Made by a program: the position numbers and the translations under genes
Virus record (IMG/VR): IMGVR_UViG_3300033388_007794
Location: 1 to 50,807 of that record
DNA length: 50,807 bases
DNA from: a virus
Strand: one strand, 5' to 3'
In this document: one piece after another, positions 8,729-16,918 of the stretch
How the letters are laid out: every line of letters begins with the position of its first letter
Numbering within the stretch: position 1 is the first letter of the stretch
Notes under the pieces: generated by a model
Seen by the model: only the letters and a program-made list of their open reading frames with translations
Database searches by the model: none
Told to the model about the DNA's origin: nothing

Positions 8729-9167
8729 CCGAACCAGCCTCCTCTTTCTTTTTCAGTTTAAATATAGTTTGTATTGGTGCACTGTAACCGTGTCTTACTT
8801 TCACCTCGCCGGGATTTATCCACATTTCTGTTTTCATCGGAAACCTGAGATCAGTAGCGTCTATTCCCGCTTTCTCTGCAGCTTCCGCAAGCTCCGAGCA
8901 GGGGTAATAATCCACTGCTATTGTCCTAAAAAACTCTCCGCATCGAGGATCACCTTCTCTCCAGTAGTGTTGGTATTTCTGGAGAAGCTCTCTAATCTTA
9001 ACAGTCAGATTCTTCTTGAATGACTCAATTTGGTCTTCTGCGAGCGGCTTCAGTTTACTGGTCAGCCAATTCGCAAATAAAGACTGCAGAGGTTCGCCAT
9101 TGTCGTGTTTAGGCTCTTGTATTACTTTCGCCCACCATTCAACAGCAGCATTGATTTCCTCTTTCAC
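8721..9167 (-). CDS. Hypothetical protein, 148 aa
   Basis: Begins MKEEINAAVEWWAKVIQEP and carries a conserved-looking segment RCGEFFRTIAVDYYPCSELAEAAEKAGI. No known domain was recognised. It overlaps its upstream neighbour by four bases, so it is part of the same early transcript. Confidence 0.65.
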   Translation of the reverse strand: MKEEINAAVEWWAKVIQEPKHDNGEPLQSLFANWLTSKLKPLAEDQIESFKKNLTVKIRELLQKYQHYWREGDPRCGEFFRTIAVDYYPCSELAEAAEKAGIDATDLRFPMKTEMWINPGEVKVRHGYSAPIQTIFKLKKKEEAGSDA

Positions 9168-9421
9168 TTTTTACGCTCACCTCCTCTCTTCTGAGAACCG
9201 CTTGCAACCGTCGAGCAGCACAAGTAGTAAGGCACGGCCTGCGCGGCTATGGTTTCATTCGTGCCCCAAACATAATATCTTTCGGCGCAAGACTCATAAG
9301 AGTTTTTGACGACGTTCCATTTGTTACCCACGTATCGCTCGACAAGTATGTATATACCGCGGCCCATTTTAGTAAACCCCCCTACAAATTCTTCTTTATA
9401 TTTTTTTATATTCGTGGCCAT
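9164..9421 (-). CDS. Hypothetical protein, 85 aa
   Basis: Short frame (MATNIKKYKEEFVGGFTKMG) ending KRGGERKK, with overlaps on both sides typical of this operon. No domain recognised. Confidence 0.55.
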   Translation of the reverse strand: MATNIKKYKEEFVGGFTKMGRGIYILVERYVGNKWNVVKNSYESCAERYYVWGTNETIAAQAVPYYLCCSTVASGSQKRGGERKK

Positions 9422-9633
9422 GTTCCCGCACCTTCAGTATAGTCTGCGCAATCAAGATAGTCCGTTTCGAAGAAATTCGAAGAAACCGGAACCAGATGAA
9501 TTTGTCTTTTGGTACAGTAGCCCTCTGAAAGTTTGCGCCCCTTTGCATGATTATAGATACAAAGTCCAAATGGACACTTAACTGCCGTTCCTGTAATTAT
9601 AATTTCTCCGTGTTTTTCCCTGTGTTCAGACAT
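9406..9633 (-). CDS. Small cysteine-containing protein, 75 aa
   Basis: Four cysteines (in CPFGLC, GYC and DCADY contexts) hint at a metal site. Starts with ATG (MSEHREKHGEIII) and overlaps the next gene by sixteen bases. Function unknown. Confidence 0.55.
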   Translation of the reverse strand: MSEHREKHGEIIITGTAVKCPFGLCIYNHAKGRKLSEGYCTKRQIHLVPVSSNFFETDYLDCADYTEGAGTWPRI

Positions 9634-9638
9634 CCAAA

Positions 9639-9959
9639 TCAGCCTCCTTTCTTTCCAGCGCTTTTTCCGACCCGCTCCTCCGGTTTCTCCACAACAAGAG
9701 TGTACGTGTAGCTATCGGTGTCCTGGTTGTATCGGGTAATTATTGCGACGCCTTCTGGAGGCAGGTTGAGTTCGGCTTCTTCAAAGGTGATAGTAACGAC
9801 ACCCCCGGCCTTCTTGATGAGAACACAAATCTCTTTGAATCGCCTTTCTAATGTTTTAGCCATGAGGCTAAGCTCCCCGTGCAGGCGCTCGACTTCTCGT
9901 TTGAGGTATTTATTCTCGGCAAGCAGGTCAGCAGGCAGGCTCGTTCGGGTTGACGTCAT
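9639..9959 (-). CDS. Coiled-coil hypothetical protein, 106 aa
   Basis: The ATG at 9959 (MTSTRTSLPADLL) has GGAGG eight bases upstream and is preferred over the open frame that extends to 10169. Residues 10-45 form a coiled coil (KYLKREVERLHGELSLMAKTLERR in part). The rest resembles a beta-rich domain. The end repeats the motif of the upstream neighbour (ERVGKSAGKKGG versus ERVGKSVRKKGG), so the two genes may share a duplicated 3' end. Confidence 0.65.
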   Translation of the reverse strand: MTSTRTSLPADLLAENKYLKREVERLHGELSLMAKTLERRFKEICVLIKKAGGVVTITFEEAELNLPPEGVAIITRYNQDTDSYTYTLVVEKPEERVGKSAGKKGG

Positions 9960-10218
9960 CGGGAGTACCTCCTTTCTTTCTAACACTTTTTCCAACCCGT
10001 TCCCCCAGCCTCTCCAGCCGTTCCGCCTGCTGCTCCAGAATGTCGGCACAGGCAAGCAGCTCCTGAAAAATCGGGTCTCCAACCAGCTCGTGATATTCGT
10101 CATATTTTCCATAAACGGTTTGGCGGAGCTGGTTGACGTTGTCCCGGACGTTGGACTCAATGACGCCAAGCAGAACCTGAAACGTGAAAATATTAATTTT
10201 GCTCTCGTTTTCGCTCAT
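9928..10218 (-). CDS. Hypothetical helical protein, 96 aa
   Basis: Start chosen at the second ATG (MSENESKINIF), which has GGAGG at the right spacing. Helical throughout, ending ERVGKSVRKKGG before a short tail, a segment nearly repeated at the end of the downstream gene. No domain recognised. Confidence 0.6.
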   Translation of the reverse strand: MSENESKINIFTFQVLLGVIESNVRDNVNQLRQTVYGKYDEYHELVGDPIFQELLACADILEQQAERLERLGERVGKSVRKKGGTPDDVNPNEPAC

Positions 10219-10220
10219 AT

Positions 10221-10565
10221 TCATTCCTCCACAAATTCATATTCGGGGTACTTCAGCAGAAACAGTTTCTTCCGGATGATGTAATCTCGGGTCCTGTATC
10301 CTTTCACGTCAATCACCTGAACCCGGCCATCTCGCCAACGAACCAGGAAGTCAGCCGTATATTTTATACCCCGCACTTTTTTCCCTCGATGTTCAAAATC
10401 AGAGACAAGCACGAACTCCGGCTGGAGTTGAATATCAACAACCTCACCAGCCCGCTGGAGGAGTTTTAGTTCTATGTATTTTCCTGCTTCCTTCCGGCTG
10501 TCAAAAACGATACCATTAACCTCGATCTTCCGGGCATTGTATTTGTTACGCTTATCGAGTTTCAT
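10221..10565 (-). CDS. DUF1064-type phage nuclease-like protein
   Basis: From the ATG at 10565 the protein reads MKLDKRNKYNARKIEVNGI then FDSRKEAGKYIELKLLQRAG, the signature of DUF1064 phage proteins. These have a PD-(D/E)XK-like fold (here YTADFLVRW and VQVIDVKGYR) and are thought to act as endonucleases or Holliday-junction resolvases. A TTG at 10589 would add eight residues and has AGGAG only two bases away. Lies beside the replication genes. Confidence 0.85.
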   Translation of the reverse strand: MKLDKRNKYNARKIEVNGIVFDSRKEAGKYIELKLLQRAGEVVDIQLQPEFVLVSDFEHRGKKVRGIKYTADFLVRWRDGRVQVIDVKGYRTRDYIIRKKLFLLKYPEYEFVEE

Positions 10566-10839
10566 TGCGCACGACCGCCGTCCGCTCAAGGCTCCTCATC
10601 ACCTCTGCGACTAGATTCTTGAACCACATCTCATATTGCCCGGTATGCTCGGCGTCTACCCGGGCGCACCGTTCCTGCACCCACGGCCTGGACTCAAGCC
10701 ACTTCCGTACGCGCTTTCGGCTCAAAACCGGCGGAATCTCGCCGCGGACTGCTGCCATGTGGTAGCCAAAAGCCACAAAAGGAGCAAGCTCCTTTGCGTT
10801 TCTGATTAAAAGCCTGTAATCTGTCTCCCCTGCCGTCAT
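10552..10839 (-). CDS. Hypothetical protein, 95 aa
   Basis: A helical, arginine- and tryptophan-rich protein (SRKRVRKWLESRPWVQERC) between the primase-helicase and the DUF1064 gene, overlapping both. No domain recognised; location suggests a role in replication, which is inference only. Confidence 0.6.
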   Translation of the reverse strand: MTAGETDYRLLIRNAKELAPFVAFGYHMAAVRGEIPPVLSRKRVRKWLESRPWVQERCARVDAEHTGQYEMWFKNLVAEVMRSLERTAVVRNETR

Positions 10840-12749
10840 CTTTCGGTTCCTCCGGTTCTTTGTGGTATCATCCGTAGGGTAGGTTTGTGAAATATAATTT
10901 CTGTGCGGATCTCAATTCCTCTGCGATTCTTCAAAAGAGCCAAAACTACTCTCTCACTTTCGCTTTCCATAGCTTCTTTTTTTTCAGGCCGCCACATCCC
11001 TATAAGAAAGTCGCATGCTTCCTCCACCGCGCCGGAGTCCCGCGCACTCTCAATTGTCACCGGCTCGGTGCCATCTCCGCCACCTGCGCGCGAAGTCTGA
11101 TGCAGGCTCAAAATTGCCACATTAAGTTTTTTTGCTAAGTGCTTTAGTCCTTTAGCGATTCTAGATGTAACCTCATACGGAGTTCCTACCCCGCTCTGCA
11201 TTCTGCCCATATAATCGATTACTAAAAGCCGTGGGCGTTCGCCTAATTGGACTTCTGCTTGTATAGTCAATTCTTCTAACTGCTCTAGGTCGAGACCATC
11301 GTCTTCCACAAACCAACAGTGATTGTAGATGTTGTATACCTGTTCTGCATAGTTCATAAAAATTTGATTATTTTTGTACTGTTGGTTGTCCAAATTTTCC
11401 ACAAATTTTCGAGCTTCCGCCTCCACTATGTTGCCCGTCAGACCAAGAGCCACCTGCACCATACGCTCATAAACTTGTGCCAGCGGCATTTCCATTGTGA
11501 AGAAGAGCACCGGTTTGACCCCTGTATCATGAAGCGTCCGCAGAATATTAATAACCAACGTCGTCTTGCCGACCGCGGACCTGGCAATTACTTGGCAAAC
11601 TTCTCCCGGAGCCAGGCCGCGCATCCTTTCGTCTATCGCCCCGAAGCCCAAGGTGATTCTGGCCCTCCGAAGAGTACGAATATAGTCCAGGTAGGCTTCA
11701 AAAGCATCTGTAATGCTTTTTATCCTCGTCTTTGGTTCCCGGTTCTTTTCCGCCCGATATTTGCAAGTACTGTTGCAAAATTCTTTTAGAATATCATCAT
11801 TACAACCAAAATCATACCCCCGCCCCCCGGCAGACTCCACAATGCGTTTTAGATCTTTAGGTTTGAGAGGCGGCGTGTTTTTTGTATTCCAGGCCTCCAA
11901 AATACTTAAAACAATATCTCCCGGAAGGGATTGTTTAAAAAAGTGCGATGCTAGTCGCAAGCCCGCATTATCCCGTTTACCTTCTCCTACGCCTTCGAGT
12001 AGCTTCGTAATACACGGCTTGACGGCATACGCATTCCATTTTCCTTTTACATCTGACAGTGATTGAGGTTTAGGTGGTTTTCTGGCTTTTTCTGATGCTT
12101 TTTTAAACAACTCCCGTAGCGAATCATTCTTCGAAACCTCAGTTACAAAAATAACCTCCCTGGGCGTTTTTGCCAGATCCAAGATCTTTACGGTCTCCAG
12201 GTTCAAGAGTTCTGCCGCGGTCAAAGGAATCTTATATAACCCTGTTTTGGAGTTAATTGTATTCGAAAGACGGAGCAAACGCTGCGAATCGTAAATCGAA
12301 AGGTCGATAGTAAAATCATCAAAGAGACCGGAAACCAGTTCTTTAAACACTGCGGGCAAATGCGGAGATGGCTCGTAACCCAACATTTCCGCAGGTATGA
12401 GTATATGGAACCCCTTCGCGCCGGAGAAAAATATCCGCAGTTCGTTTATCTCCACGTCGTACCTAACCGCAAGTTGATTCAGGGCGTCCCTTGCCGTCTC
12501 ATGAGCCTCAGCCAGGTCACGCGAGTCTATGTCGATTGGAATCCAATCAGCATAAACGTATCCCTGGTAACCGGCTACTGTACCGTGCTTGCTAAAATGT
12601 TCCCGCATAGCTTCTGGATACCGAAACACCGTCCGGTAGCAATCAACCGGTTTTTCTGGGAGTTTTATTTTTCGCACGTCCACCAGATTATTCCGTTTGG
12701 CTGCCCCGCCCACGGCAAGATCTACCCAACAGTAATTTTGGTATCTCAA
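10836..12749 (-). CDS. Primase-helicase (AEP primase fused to DnaB/RecA-type helicase)
   Basis: A 637-residue fusion that can both prime and unwind. The N-terminal half is an archaeo-eukaryotic-type primase: PIDIDSRD (71-78) supplies the metal-binding DxD, FSGAKGFHI (108-116) the SGxxGxH motif, and DSQRLLRLSNTIN a third motif. Cysteines around 316-329 may form a zinc site. The C-terminal half is a DnaB/RecA ATPase with Walker A ARSAVGKTT (389-397) and Walker B LLVIDYMG. It overlaps the initiator gene by four bases. This would be the phage's replicative helicase and primase. Confidence 0.92.
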   Translation of the reverse strand: MRYQNYCWVDLAVGGAAKRNNLVDVRKIKLPEKPVDCYRTVFRYPEAMREHFSKHGTVAGYQGYVYADWIPIDIDSRDLAEAHETARDALNQLAVRYDVEINELRIFFSGAKGFHILIPAEMLGYEPSPHLPAVFKELVSGLFDDFTIDLSIYDSQRLLRLSNTINSKTGLYKIPLTAAELLNLETVKILDLAKTPREVIFVTEVSKNDSLRELFKKASEKARKPPKPQSLSDVKGKWNAYAVKPCITKLLEGVGEGKRDNAGLRLASHFFKQSLPGDIVLSILEAWNTKNTPPLKPKDLKRIVESAGGRGYDFGCNDDILKEFCNSTCKYRAEKNREPKTRIKSITDAFEAYLDYIRTLRRARITLGFGAIDERMRGLAPGEVCQVIARSAVGKTTLVINILRTLHDTGVKPVLFFTMEMPLAQVYERMVQVALGLTGNIVEAEARKFVENLDNQQYKNNQIFMNYAEQVYNIYNHCWFVEDDGLDLEQLEELTIQAEVQLGERPRLLVIDYMGRMQSGVGTPYEVTSRIAKGLKHLAKKLNVAILSLHQTSRAGGGDGTEPVTIESARDSGAVEEACDFLIGMWRPEKKEAMESESERVVLALLKNRRGIEIRTEIIFHKPTLRMIPQRTGGTER

Positions 12750-13669
12750 GGTGGCTTCTCCTCCAGGTTTTTGTTTTGTTGTGTCTCGGACGGTTCAAAA
12801 GGTATCCAGTCCAGCGGATCTGCCCGCGCTTTGTTTTTTAGCTTCCACTTGGGCAGATACCTCTCAATCGTTGCCCAGCTGTCCAACTGCTTCGACCAGT
12901 ACGGATCTCTTTGGGCATCAAGGAAGCAGGCGTGGAGTTCCTCGTGGGTGTAACCTCCTTTGGTGCGGAGTTTACGGATAATGGCGTACTGGCGCAGGTG
13001 CCAGTCGCGCTCGGTCGGTGGGATGCCTTGTGTCTGGCGATATTTTTTCATCTCGTCTACAAGCCATTTGTCTTTCTGTTTTGCTTCCTTGTCTTCTTTG
13101 GTGTCTTCTTCGGCCTCTTTATCACCCTCAAGCTGTTGGTCAAATTGTTGGTCGAACTGTTCGGTGGGTGTTTGCCCATCAAGAGATTTATCTCTTGATG
13201 GATCTAGATCTTTATTTACGGTTACGGTTATATGTTCGGGTATCTGTTTGCTTAACTGTTCGATAAACGGTTCGAGAAACAGTTTGCCTAACTGTTCAGC
13301 AAACTGTTTCAACTCTTGCAACAAAGGGCTTCTAGGTAATTCTATGACAACTTTCGCCGCGGCAATTGCTTGGTTTTTATTTTCAATCGGGTTGTGTTTG
13401 AGATAGTTTGGGATGAGCAGGAGACGCGTCTCTTCGTCATATTTGACGAACCCATCCTGTAACAGTTCGGCAAACGCTTTACCAAACCGTTGCGGTGACC
13501 AGCCCAAATCTTCGCAGGCATACAATTTAGGTAAAACGTAGCACCCGATCATGTTTGCGTGTGGTGAAGACAGGAGATATAAAGCCAGGAGTTTAGCGTC
13601 ATCCGATCGTTTTCTCATTTTCTCGTCTGTCCAGAACTTTGTTTTTATACGGCAATAGCGTCCTTCCAA
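12746..13669 (-). CDS. Replication initiation protein (winged-helix, DnaD-like arrangement)
   Basis: A 307-residue protein whose N-terminal 110 residues resemble phage initiators with a winged helix (KTKFWTDEKMRKRSDDAKLLALYLLSSP). The middle (about 115-190) is low-complexity, Gln/Glu-rich and encoded by repeated DNA that looks like an origin. The C-terminal 90 residues (KGGYTHEELHACFLDAQRDPYW) may contact the helicase. It lies directly upstream of the primase-helicase. The initiator-with-internal-origin layout recalls lambda O. Exact family uncertain. Confidence 0.78.
   Translation of the reverse strand: MEGRYCRIKTKFWTDEKMRKRSDDAKLLALYLLSSPHANMIGCYVLPKLYACEDLGWSPQRFGKAFAELLQDGFVKYDEETRLLLIPNYLKHNPIENKNQAIAAAKVVIELPRSPLLQELKQFAEQLGKLFLEPFIEQLSKQIPEHITVTVNKDLDPSRDKSLDGQTPTEQFDQQFDQQLEGDKEAEEDTKEDKEAKQKDKWLVDEMKKYRQTQGIPPTERDWHLRQYAIIRKLRTKGGYTHEELHACFLDAQRDPYWSKQLDSWATIERYLPKWKLKNKARADPLDWIPFEPSETQQNKNLEEKPP
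13110..13330. repeat. Repeat cluster inside the initiator gene, candidate replication origin
   Basis: Within the initiator coding region are repeated AACTGTT/AACAGTT-type units in both orientations (at least seven between about 13137 and 13310, for example AACTGTTCG, CAGTTTGCC, AACTGTTCAGC, AAACTGTTTC), a 12-base perfect inverted repeat at 13176-13201, and three TTACGG/TTA steps in an AT-rich stretch at 13211-13232. Iterons, palindrome and AT-rich segment inside an initiator gene are the usual parts of a theta-type phage origin. Confidence 0.5.
13176..13201. repeat. Perfect 12-base inverted repeat
   Basis: CCATCAAGAGAT and ATCTCTTGATGG flank a two-base centre. It lies in the low-complexity middle of the initiator gene, next to AT-rich DNA. 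Candidate structural part of an origin or a binding site. Confidence 0.8.
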
Positions 13670-14305
13670 TTAAAGCCCCTCCGCGTAAGTTCTTAAGTCA
13701 TATCGCGTTACTGCCCCGTTTCTGCCAAACATATTTGTGAAGAAGCTGCCCATCCTGATCAAAGTTGCTCCGTTTTTCATGAGAAGCCTTTCGTAGAGCG
13801 TAGTAAGGGCAAACCAACATCCGTAATGCGCTGCATCGCTCCACATTTTGTGTAGTTTGTCGTCGCTGTAGCATGCCAGTTCCGGCGGAGTCCACTTATA
13901 CAAGAAGCCTTCGCTCCAGCTTTCCGGCGTAACAACCAGAAAAATCGTCGGAGGAGGAACCTGTTTCCCGGCTATTTCGTACTTAGCGTTGGCTAAATTA
14001 CTGCTGTACCTGCCGACTTGTTCAACTGCCTCAACAAGCCAATTCATTTTTTTGGCGATCTTTGTTTCAATACCGAGAACAGGGAATAAATTATGGTGAA
14101 GCCAGCCCGGATTAGTCTGCACATAGAGATCTACCCAACCTTTTGCACCGCGAATATTGAATTCGTTTGGGTTTTCATGAAAATAAACTTTATGACTATA
14201 TGGTGGTTCTGAAAGGGTTTTAGCAATTTTCCTGCGAAAAATGATCTCATTTAGCGATTTCTGATTAACAATTTGTTTTAGCATCACTTCGTTTACGCTT
14301 ACCAT
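13670..14305 (-). CDS. Hypothetical protein, possible PD-(D/E)XK nuclease fold, 211 aa
   Basis: Residues 54-90 contain GWVDLYVQT followed by LGIETKIAKK, an acidic residue and an E-x-K in beta-strand contexts, as in PD-(D/E)XK nucleases. The rest (VTPESWSEGFLYKW and a C-terminal wHTH-like end) was not recognised. It starts one gene upstream of the replication initiator. The nuclease reading is tentative. Confidence 0.65.
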   Translation of the reverse strand: MVSVNEVMLKQIVNQKSLNEIIFRRKIAKTLSEPPYSHKVYFHENPNEFNIRGAKGWVDLYVQTNPGWLHHNLFPVLGIETKIAKKMNWLVEAVEQVGRYSSNLANAKYEIAGKQVPPPTIFLVVTPESWSEGFLYKWTPPELACYSDDKLHKMWSDAAHYGCWFALTTLYERLLMKNGATLIRMGSFFTNMFGRNGAVTRYDLRTYAEGL

Positions 14306-14488
14306 CCCTATCCCCCCCGATTTTTACTGCCCCCAGCTTCAACATTTCCGCCAGTTCTTCCGCTTGTTCCGGCATCATCCGCACCGTTTCCCCAAAACGA
14401 TACGGACGTTTGATTCCGAGCACAATTTTTCCCTCGACTTCTTGACCTCAATAGTTACGGTAGTACTGTCATGAATAGCCAGGTTCAT
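14265..14488 (-). pseudogene. Small gene broken by a one-base frameshift
   Basis: An ATG at 14488 with AAGGTGGTGG upstream gives MNLAIHDSTTVTIE and then, in the same frame, runs to a stop at 14375. A second frame opening at about 14446 gives GQEVEGKIVLGIKRPYRFG and continues sensibly to a stop at 14265. Adding one base near 14447 would join them into one protein of about 75 residues. Either a real mutation or a sequence error. Function unknown. Confidence 0.5.
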
Positions 14489-14534
14489 AATCCCACCACC
14501 TTATCAAGTTCTTGTGGCCGGCCTCGTTTGCCTG

Positions 14535-14568
14535 TAAAAATTCCGCCCGGGCCCGGGGAAAGCCCGGG
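14535..14568 (-). terminator. Terminator-like GC-rich hairpin
   Basis: Minus-strand CCCGGGC pairs with GCCCGGG over a nine-base loop, followed after five bases by TTTTT. It follows the exonuclease gene stop at 14580 and could reduce transcription into the replication genes. Confidence 0.5.
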
Positions 14569-14579
14569 TGGGTGAGGAA

Positions 14580-15233
14580 TCACGCAATCATCCTTTTGAG
14601 TTTGTAAATCCCTAAGCATTTTTCAAAAATAAGCCAGTATATAATCATTTCTCGCATACTCCCCAAGCAGTGGTGTTCAAAACCTGAGCCATCCTTGTTT
14701 AATTGCAATAAGTGGATTAATTTGGGATATGAACCGAAGCGTTCTTTATAGAGTTCTGCGTATGCCACTACCTGGATTTTGTGTTCTGGATATACTGCAT
14801 TTGAACTTTTGAAGTCTACAAGGCTCAGTTTTCCGTCAATCACGGCAATTAAGTCTATCGTTCCGCCATAGCCGTATCTTTGGCTTACCAGGCTAATTTC
14901 CGTATGCAGGACATCCTGGACGTGGTTGCTTTCCCATTTCAGGTAGGCGTTGAAGCAGTTTCTGGCCTTCTCCAGATCTGCTGGCGCGTACTCGGAAACG
15001 TCCGGCTCTATGCCTTTAAGATGGGACTCTATAAGATAATGCGCCAAGGTTCCAATATCAGCGGCTTTGTCCCGCAGCTTATTAGGATCGTTGCCGGCCA
15101 GCGCTTCTCTCCTCGCCCAGGCTACCAGTGCGTTTTTATTCCAGCCGAGCGACTCGTTTATGATTGTAGTTACCGATGGAACGATGGTTCCGTTATGCAG
15201 TTTGTACTTTTGATGGGCTTTTGTTTTTGCCAT
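14580..15233 (-). CDS. PD-(D/E)XK exonuclease (RecB/Cas4-like), recombination partner
   Basis: A roughly 217-residue nuclease. GGTIDLIAVIDGKLSLVDFKSS (about residues 122-143) gives the D ... D-x-K core of the RecB/Cas4-like nuclease family, and QVVAYAELYKERFG supplies the following QxxxY motif. Start at the second ATG, which has AAGGA at proper spacing. It directly follows the annealing-protein gene, the usual exonuclease/annealase pair for phage homologous recombination. No cysteine cluster of Cas4 was seen. Confidence 0.85.
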   Translation of the reverse strand: MAKTKAHQKYKLHNGTIVPSVTTIINESLGWNKNALVAWARREALAGNDPNKLRDKAADIGTLAHYLIESHLKGIEPDVSEYAPADLEKARNCFNAYLKWESNHVQDVLHTEISLVSQRYGYGGTIDLIAVIDGKLSLVDFKSSNAVYPEHKIQVVAYAELYKERFGSYPKLIHLLQLNKDGSGFEHHCLGSMREMIIYWLIFEKCLGIYKLKRMIA

Positions 15234-15275
15234 TTTTTTCATCCTTTTTTTGATAAAATTACGGCCAGCCAGGGC

Positions 15276-16310
15276 TTACGCCCCGGCAGCCGTTTCTATT
15301 ACTTTCTCTTGTAAAACCACCAAGAACTCGTCAAGAGTCTGCTGACTGTCAATAACCTCGGTCAGTGATTTTACTTCCTTCCCAAACAGCTCGCTCGCGT
15401 AAGTATGGACCGCTGTCTGGTCCAGGCCGAGTTCTTTTACCTTGGTCCAGAAAGCCGTCCAGTTTATTTTTTCTTTCTCCTGCTTCTCCTGCTTTGGTTC
15501 GTCCTGCGTCTCCATTTTTTGGAACATACCGATTAATTCTGATGCTTGTTGTTTTGTCAGTTCTTTGGCTGATTCTACACCGTATCTTTCTTTAATTAGA
15601 GCGTGGACGTCTGCGCCTTTCTTCTTCGCTTCAGCGTAAATTTTCTTCAACTGTGCTTCGGTGCAGAAACTGCCGTTTGTAGAGAGCGCGGGCATATTGG
15701 CTTCTTCGTAATCCTCCAGGTCTTGCGTGAAAATATCACTCAAGCTCGCCACGGTTAGGGTTGCGTCCACCTGGGCACGTTTTTTTGCCATCTTCAATAC
15801 TGTATTTGCGAGTGTGTACGGGTCATCATTATCGATCTGGTACTCTACATACTTACCATATTTACCTTCCTTTTCACGCTTTGGCAAGCTGTCTTTGTTT
15901 ACCCCGTCGGGCAGTTTCTTTTCTGTTACCCAACGACGGGAATACCTGGCCTCTTTGGTATTCGCGTGCCCAACACCTTCGGTAATTTTCAAGTCATTTT
16001 TATAAAGAGTGCATTTGACTGTAAAAGCAAAGAAGCCGTTCTCGTAGTCCTGCACTTTCTCGATTACGTCATACTCGCTTGTTAAACCCAGCAACATAAG
16101 GATTTTTTCCGCTCCGGGTTTAAGCAGCGTAGGTTTATTTCCGGTTCCCGGTATGATACCGTAATCATGGTCTCTTTTGAGAGTTTTCTGCACTACCGCC
16201 TGAAACTGGTGTATCTTTTGCATTGTTGCGGAAACTTGTTGAGGGTTCACATTGTCGATTATGCTTAGACTTGTCGCTGTGCTAGTAACATCTCTCTGGC
16301 TGATTGCCAT
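15276..16310 (-). CDS. Probable single-strand annealing / recombination protein
   Basis: A 344-residue protein beginning with a serine/threonine-rich leader. The conserved part (about 40-200) contains YGIIPGTGNKPTLLKPGAEK, LMLLGL and NTVLKMAKKRAQVDATL, a pattern of phage proteins next to RecB-like exonucleases. The C-terminal region (210-340) is helical and variable. I infer a single-strand annealing role from the partner gene and these motifs; the exact superfamily is not certain. AAAGGAG lies upstream of the start. Confidence 0.75.
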   Translation of the reverse strand: MAISQRDVTSTATSLSIIDNVNPQQVSATMQKIHQFQAVVQKTLKRDHDYGIIPGTGNKPTLLKPGAEKILMLLGLTSEYDVIEKVQDYENGFFAFTVKCTLYKNDLKITEGVGHANTKEARYSRRWVTEKKLPDGVNKDSLPKREKEGKYGKYVEYQIDNDDPYTLANTVLKMAKKRAQVDATLTVASLSDIFTQDLEDYEEANMPALSTNGSFCTEAQLKKIYAEAKKKGADVHALIKERYGVESAKELTKQQASELIGMFQKMETQDEPKQEKQEKEKINWTAFWTKVKELGLDQTAVHTYASELFGKEVKSLTEVIDSQQTLDEFLVVLQEKVIETAAGA

Positions 16311-16407
16311 TAACTTTCACTCCTTTCTTTCACACCATTTCTGAGTTAAGCCACCCCACCGTTCATTTTTGAGTGAGGGGAACAATCGCGCACGGGGCAG
16401 CCAGTTG

Positions 16408-16619
16408 TTAGACATCAACATAGTCGACTATTTCGATTTCTATTTCATCAGGGCTTGATAAATCAGATGCGTCAAATACTCTTCTCTCTAGTGAATCAAG
16501 CAGTTTTTCTATTTGCGCAACTATATGATCAAGTGCTTGTGTAAGTGCCAGAACAGAACATTTATTTCATTGCAAGATGTCGCAGTTTTGGCTTTTCGCA
16601 ACGGACAGAGCTTCTTCAC
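16408..16619 (-). pseudogene. Small gene frameshifted by a 5-base tandem duplication
   Basis: A GTG start at 16617-16619, overlapping the preceding stop, gives MKKLCPLRKAKTATSCNEIN and then stops at 16521. The following frame, stopping at 16408, reads ALTQALDHIVAQIEKLLDSL and ends EIEIEIVDYVDV. At the junction the DNA has GTTCT twice in tandem; removing one copy restores a single protein of about 67 residues. No domain recognised. The rest of the stretch up to 16310 holds only the leader of the annealing-protein gene. Confidence 0.55.
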
Positions 16620-16918
16620 TTTCCGTTCCTCCCTTCAGCCTTAGCAAGAGCTTGCTGTAACTGCTTCATAATTGCTTTGTGTATATTCGCCGGATAAATG
16701 ATGTTGCGATAATCCTGGAGAGCCACTTTGCAGACTTCGTACAGATCCGGTGCAGCGGCTATTAGTTTGGCGTTAGCTTCGCATACGGCTTGTGAGTAAT
16801 GGCCTGAAAGGCAATCAGCTACTACTCGCCCATTCCAAGTAGCTGTTTTGTCTGCTTTAATAATGAGAGTGCGACCAACTATTTCCCACGGTCCCTTCGT
16901 GAATCTCGGCTTATTTAT
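16616..16918 (-). CDS. Phage protein with ANAKLIAAAPDLYE motif, apparent ATA start, 100 aa
   Basis: The frame from 16918 to 16616 encodes KPRFTKGPWEIVGRTLIIK and CEANAKLIAAAPDLYEVCK, the latter a motif seen in many small phage proteins of unknown role. Upstream is a stop, and the frame contains no ATG, GTG or TTG until far inside. The best placed initiator is ATA at 16918, seven bases after GGGGGGTG. A rare start, or a nearby base error, is needed. Confidence 0.6.
   Translation of the reverse strand: MNKPRFTKGPWEIVGRTLIIKADKTATWNGRVVADCLSGHYSQAVCEANAKLIAAAPDLYEVCKVALQDYRNIIYPANIHKAIMKQLQQALAKAEGRNGK

Noticed and set aside
10221-10589. TTG start at 10589 for the DUF1064 gene
   Set aside because: The AGGAG lies only two bases away and family members begin near the ATG at 10565; kept as an alternative only.
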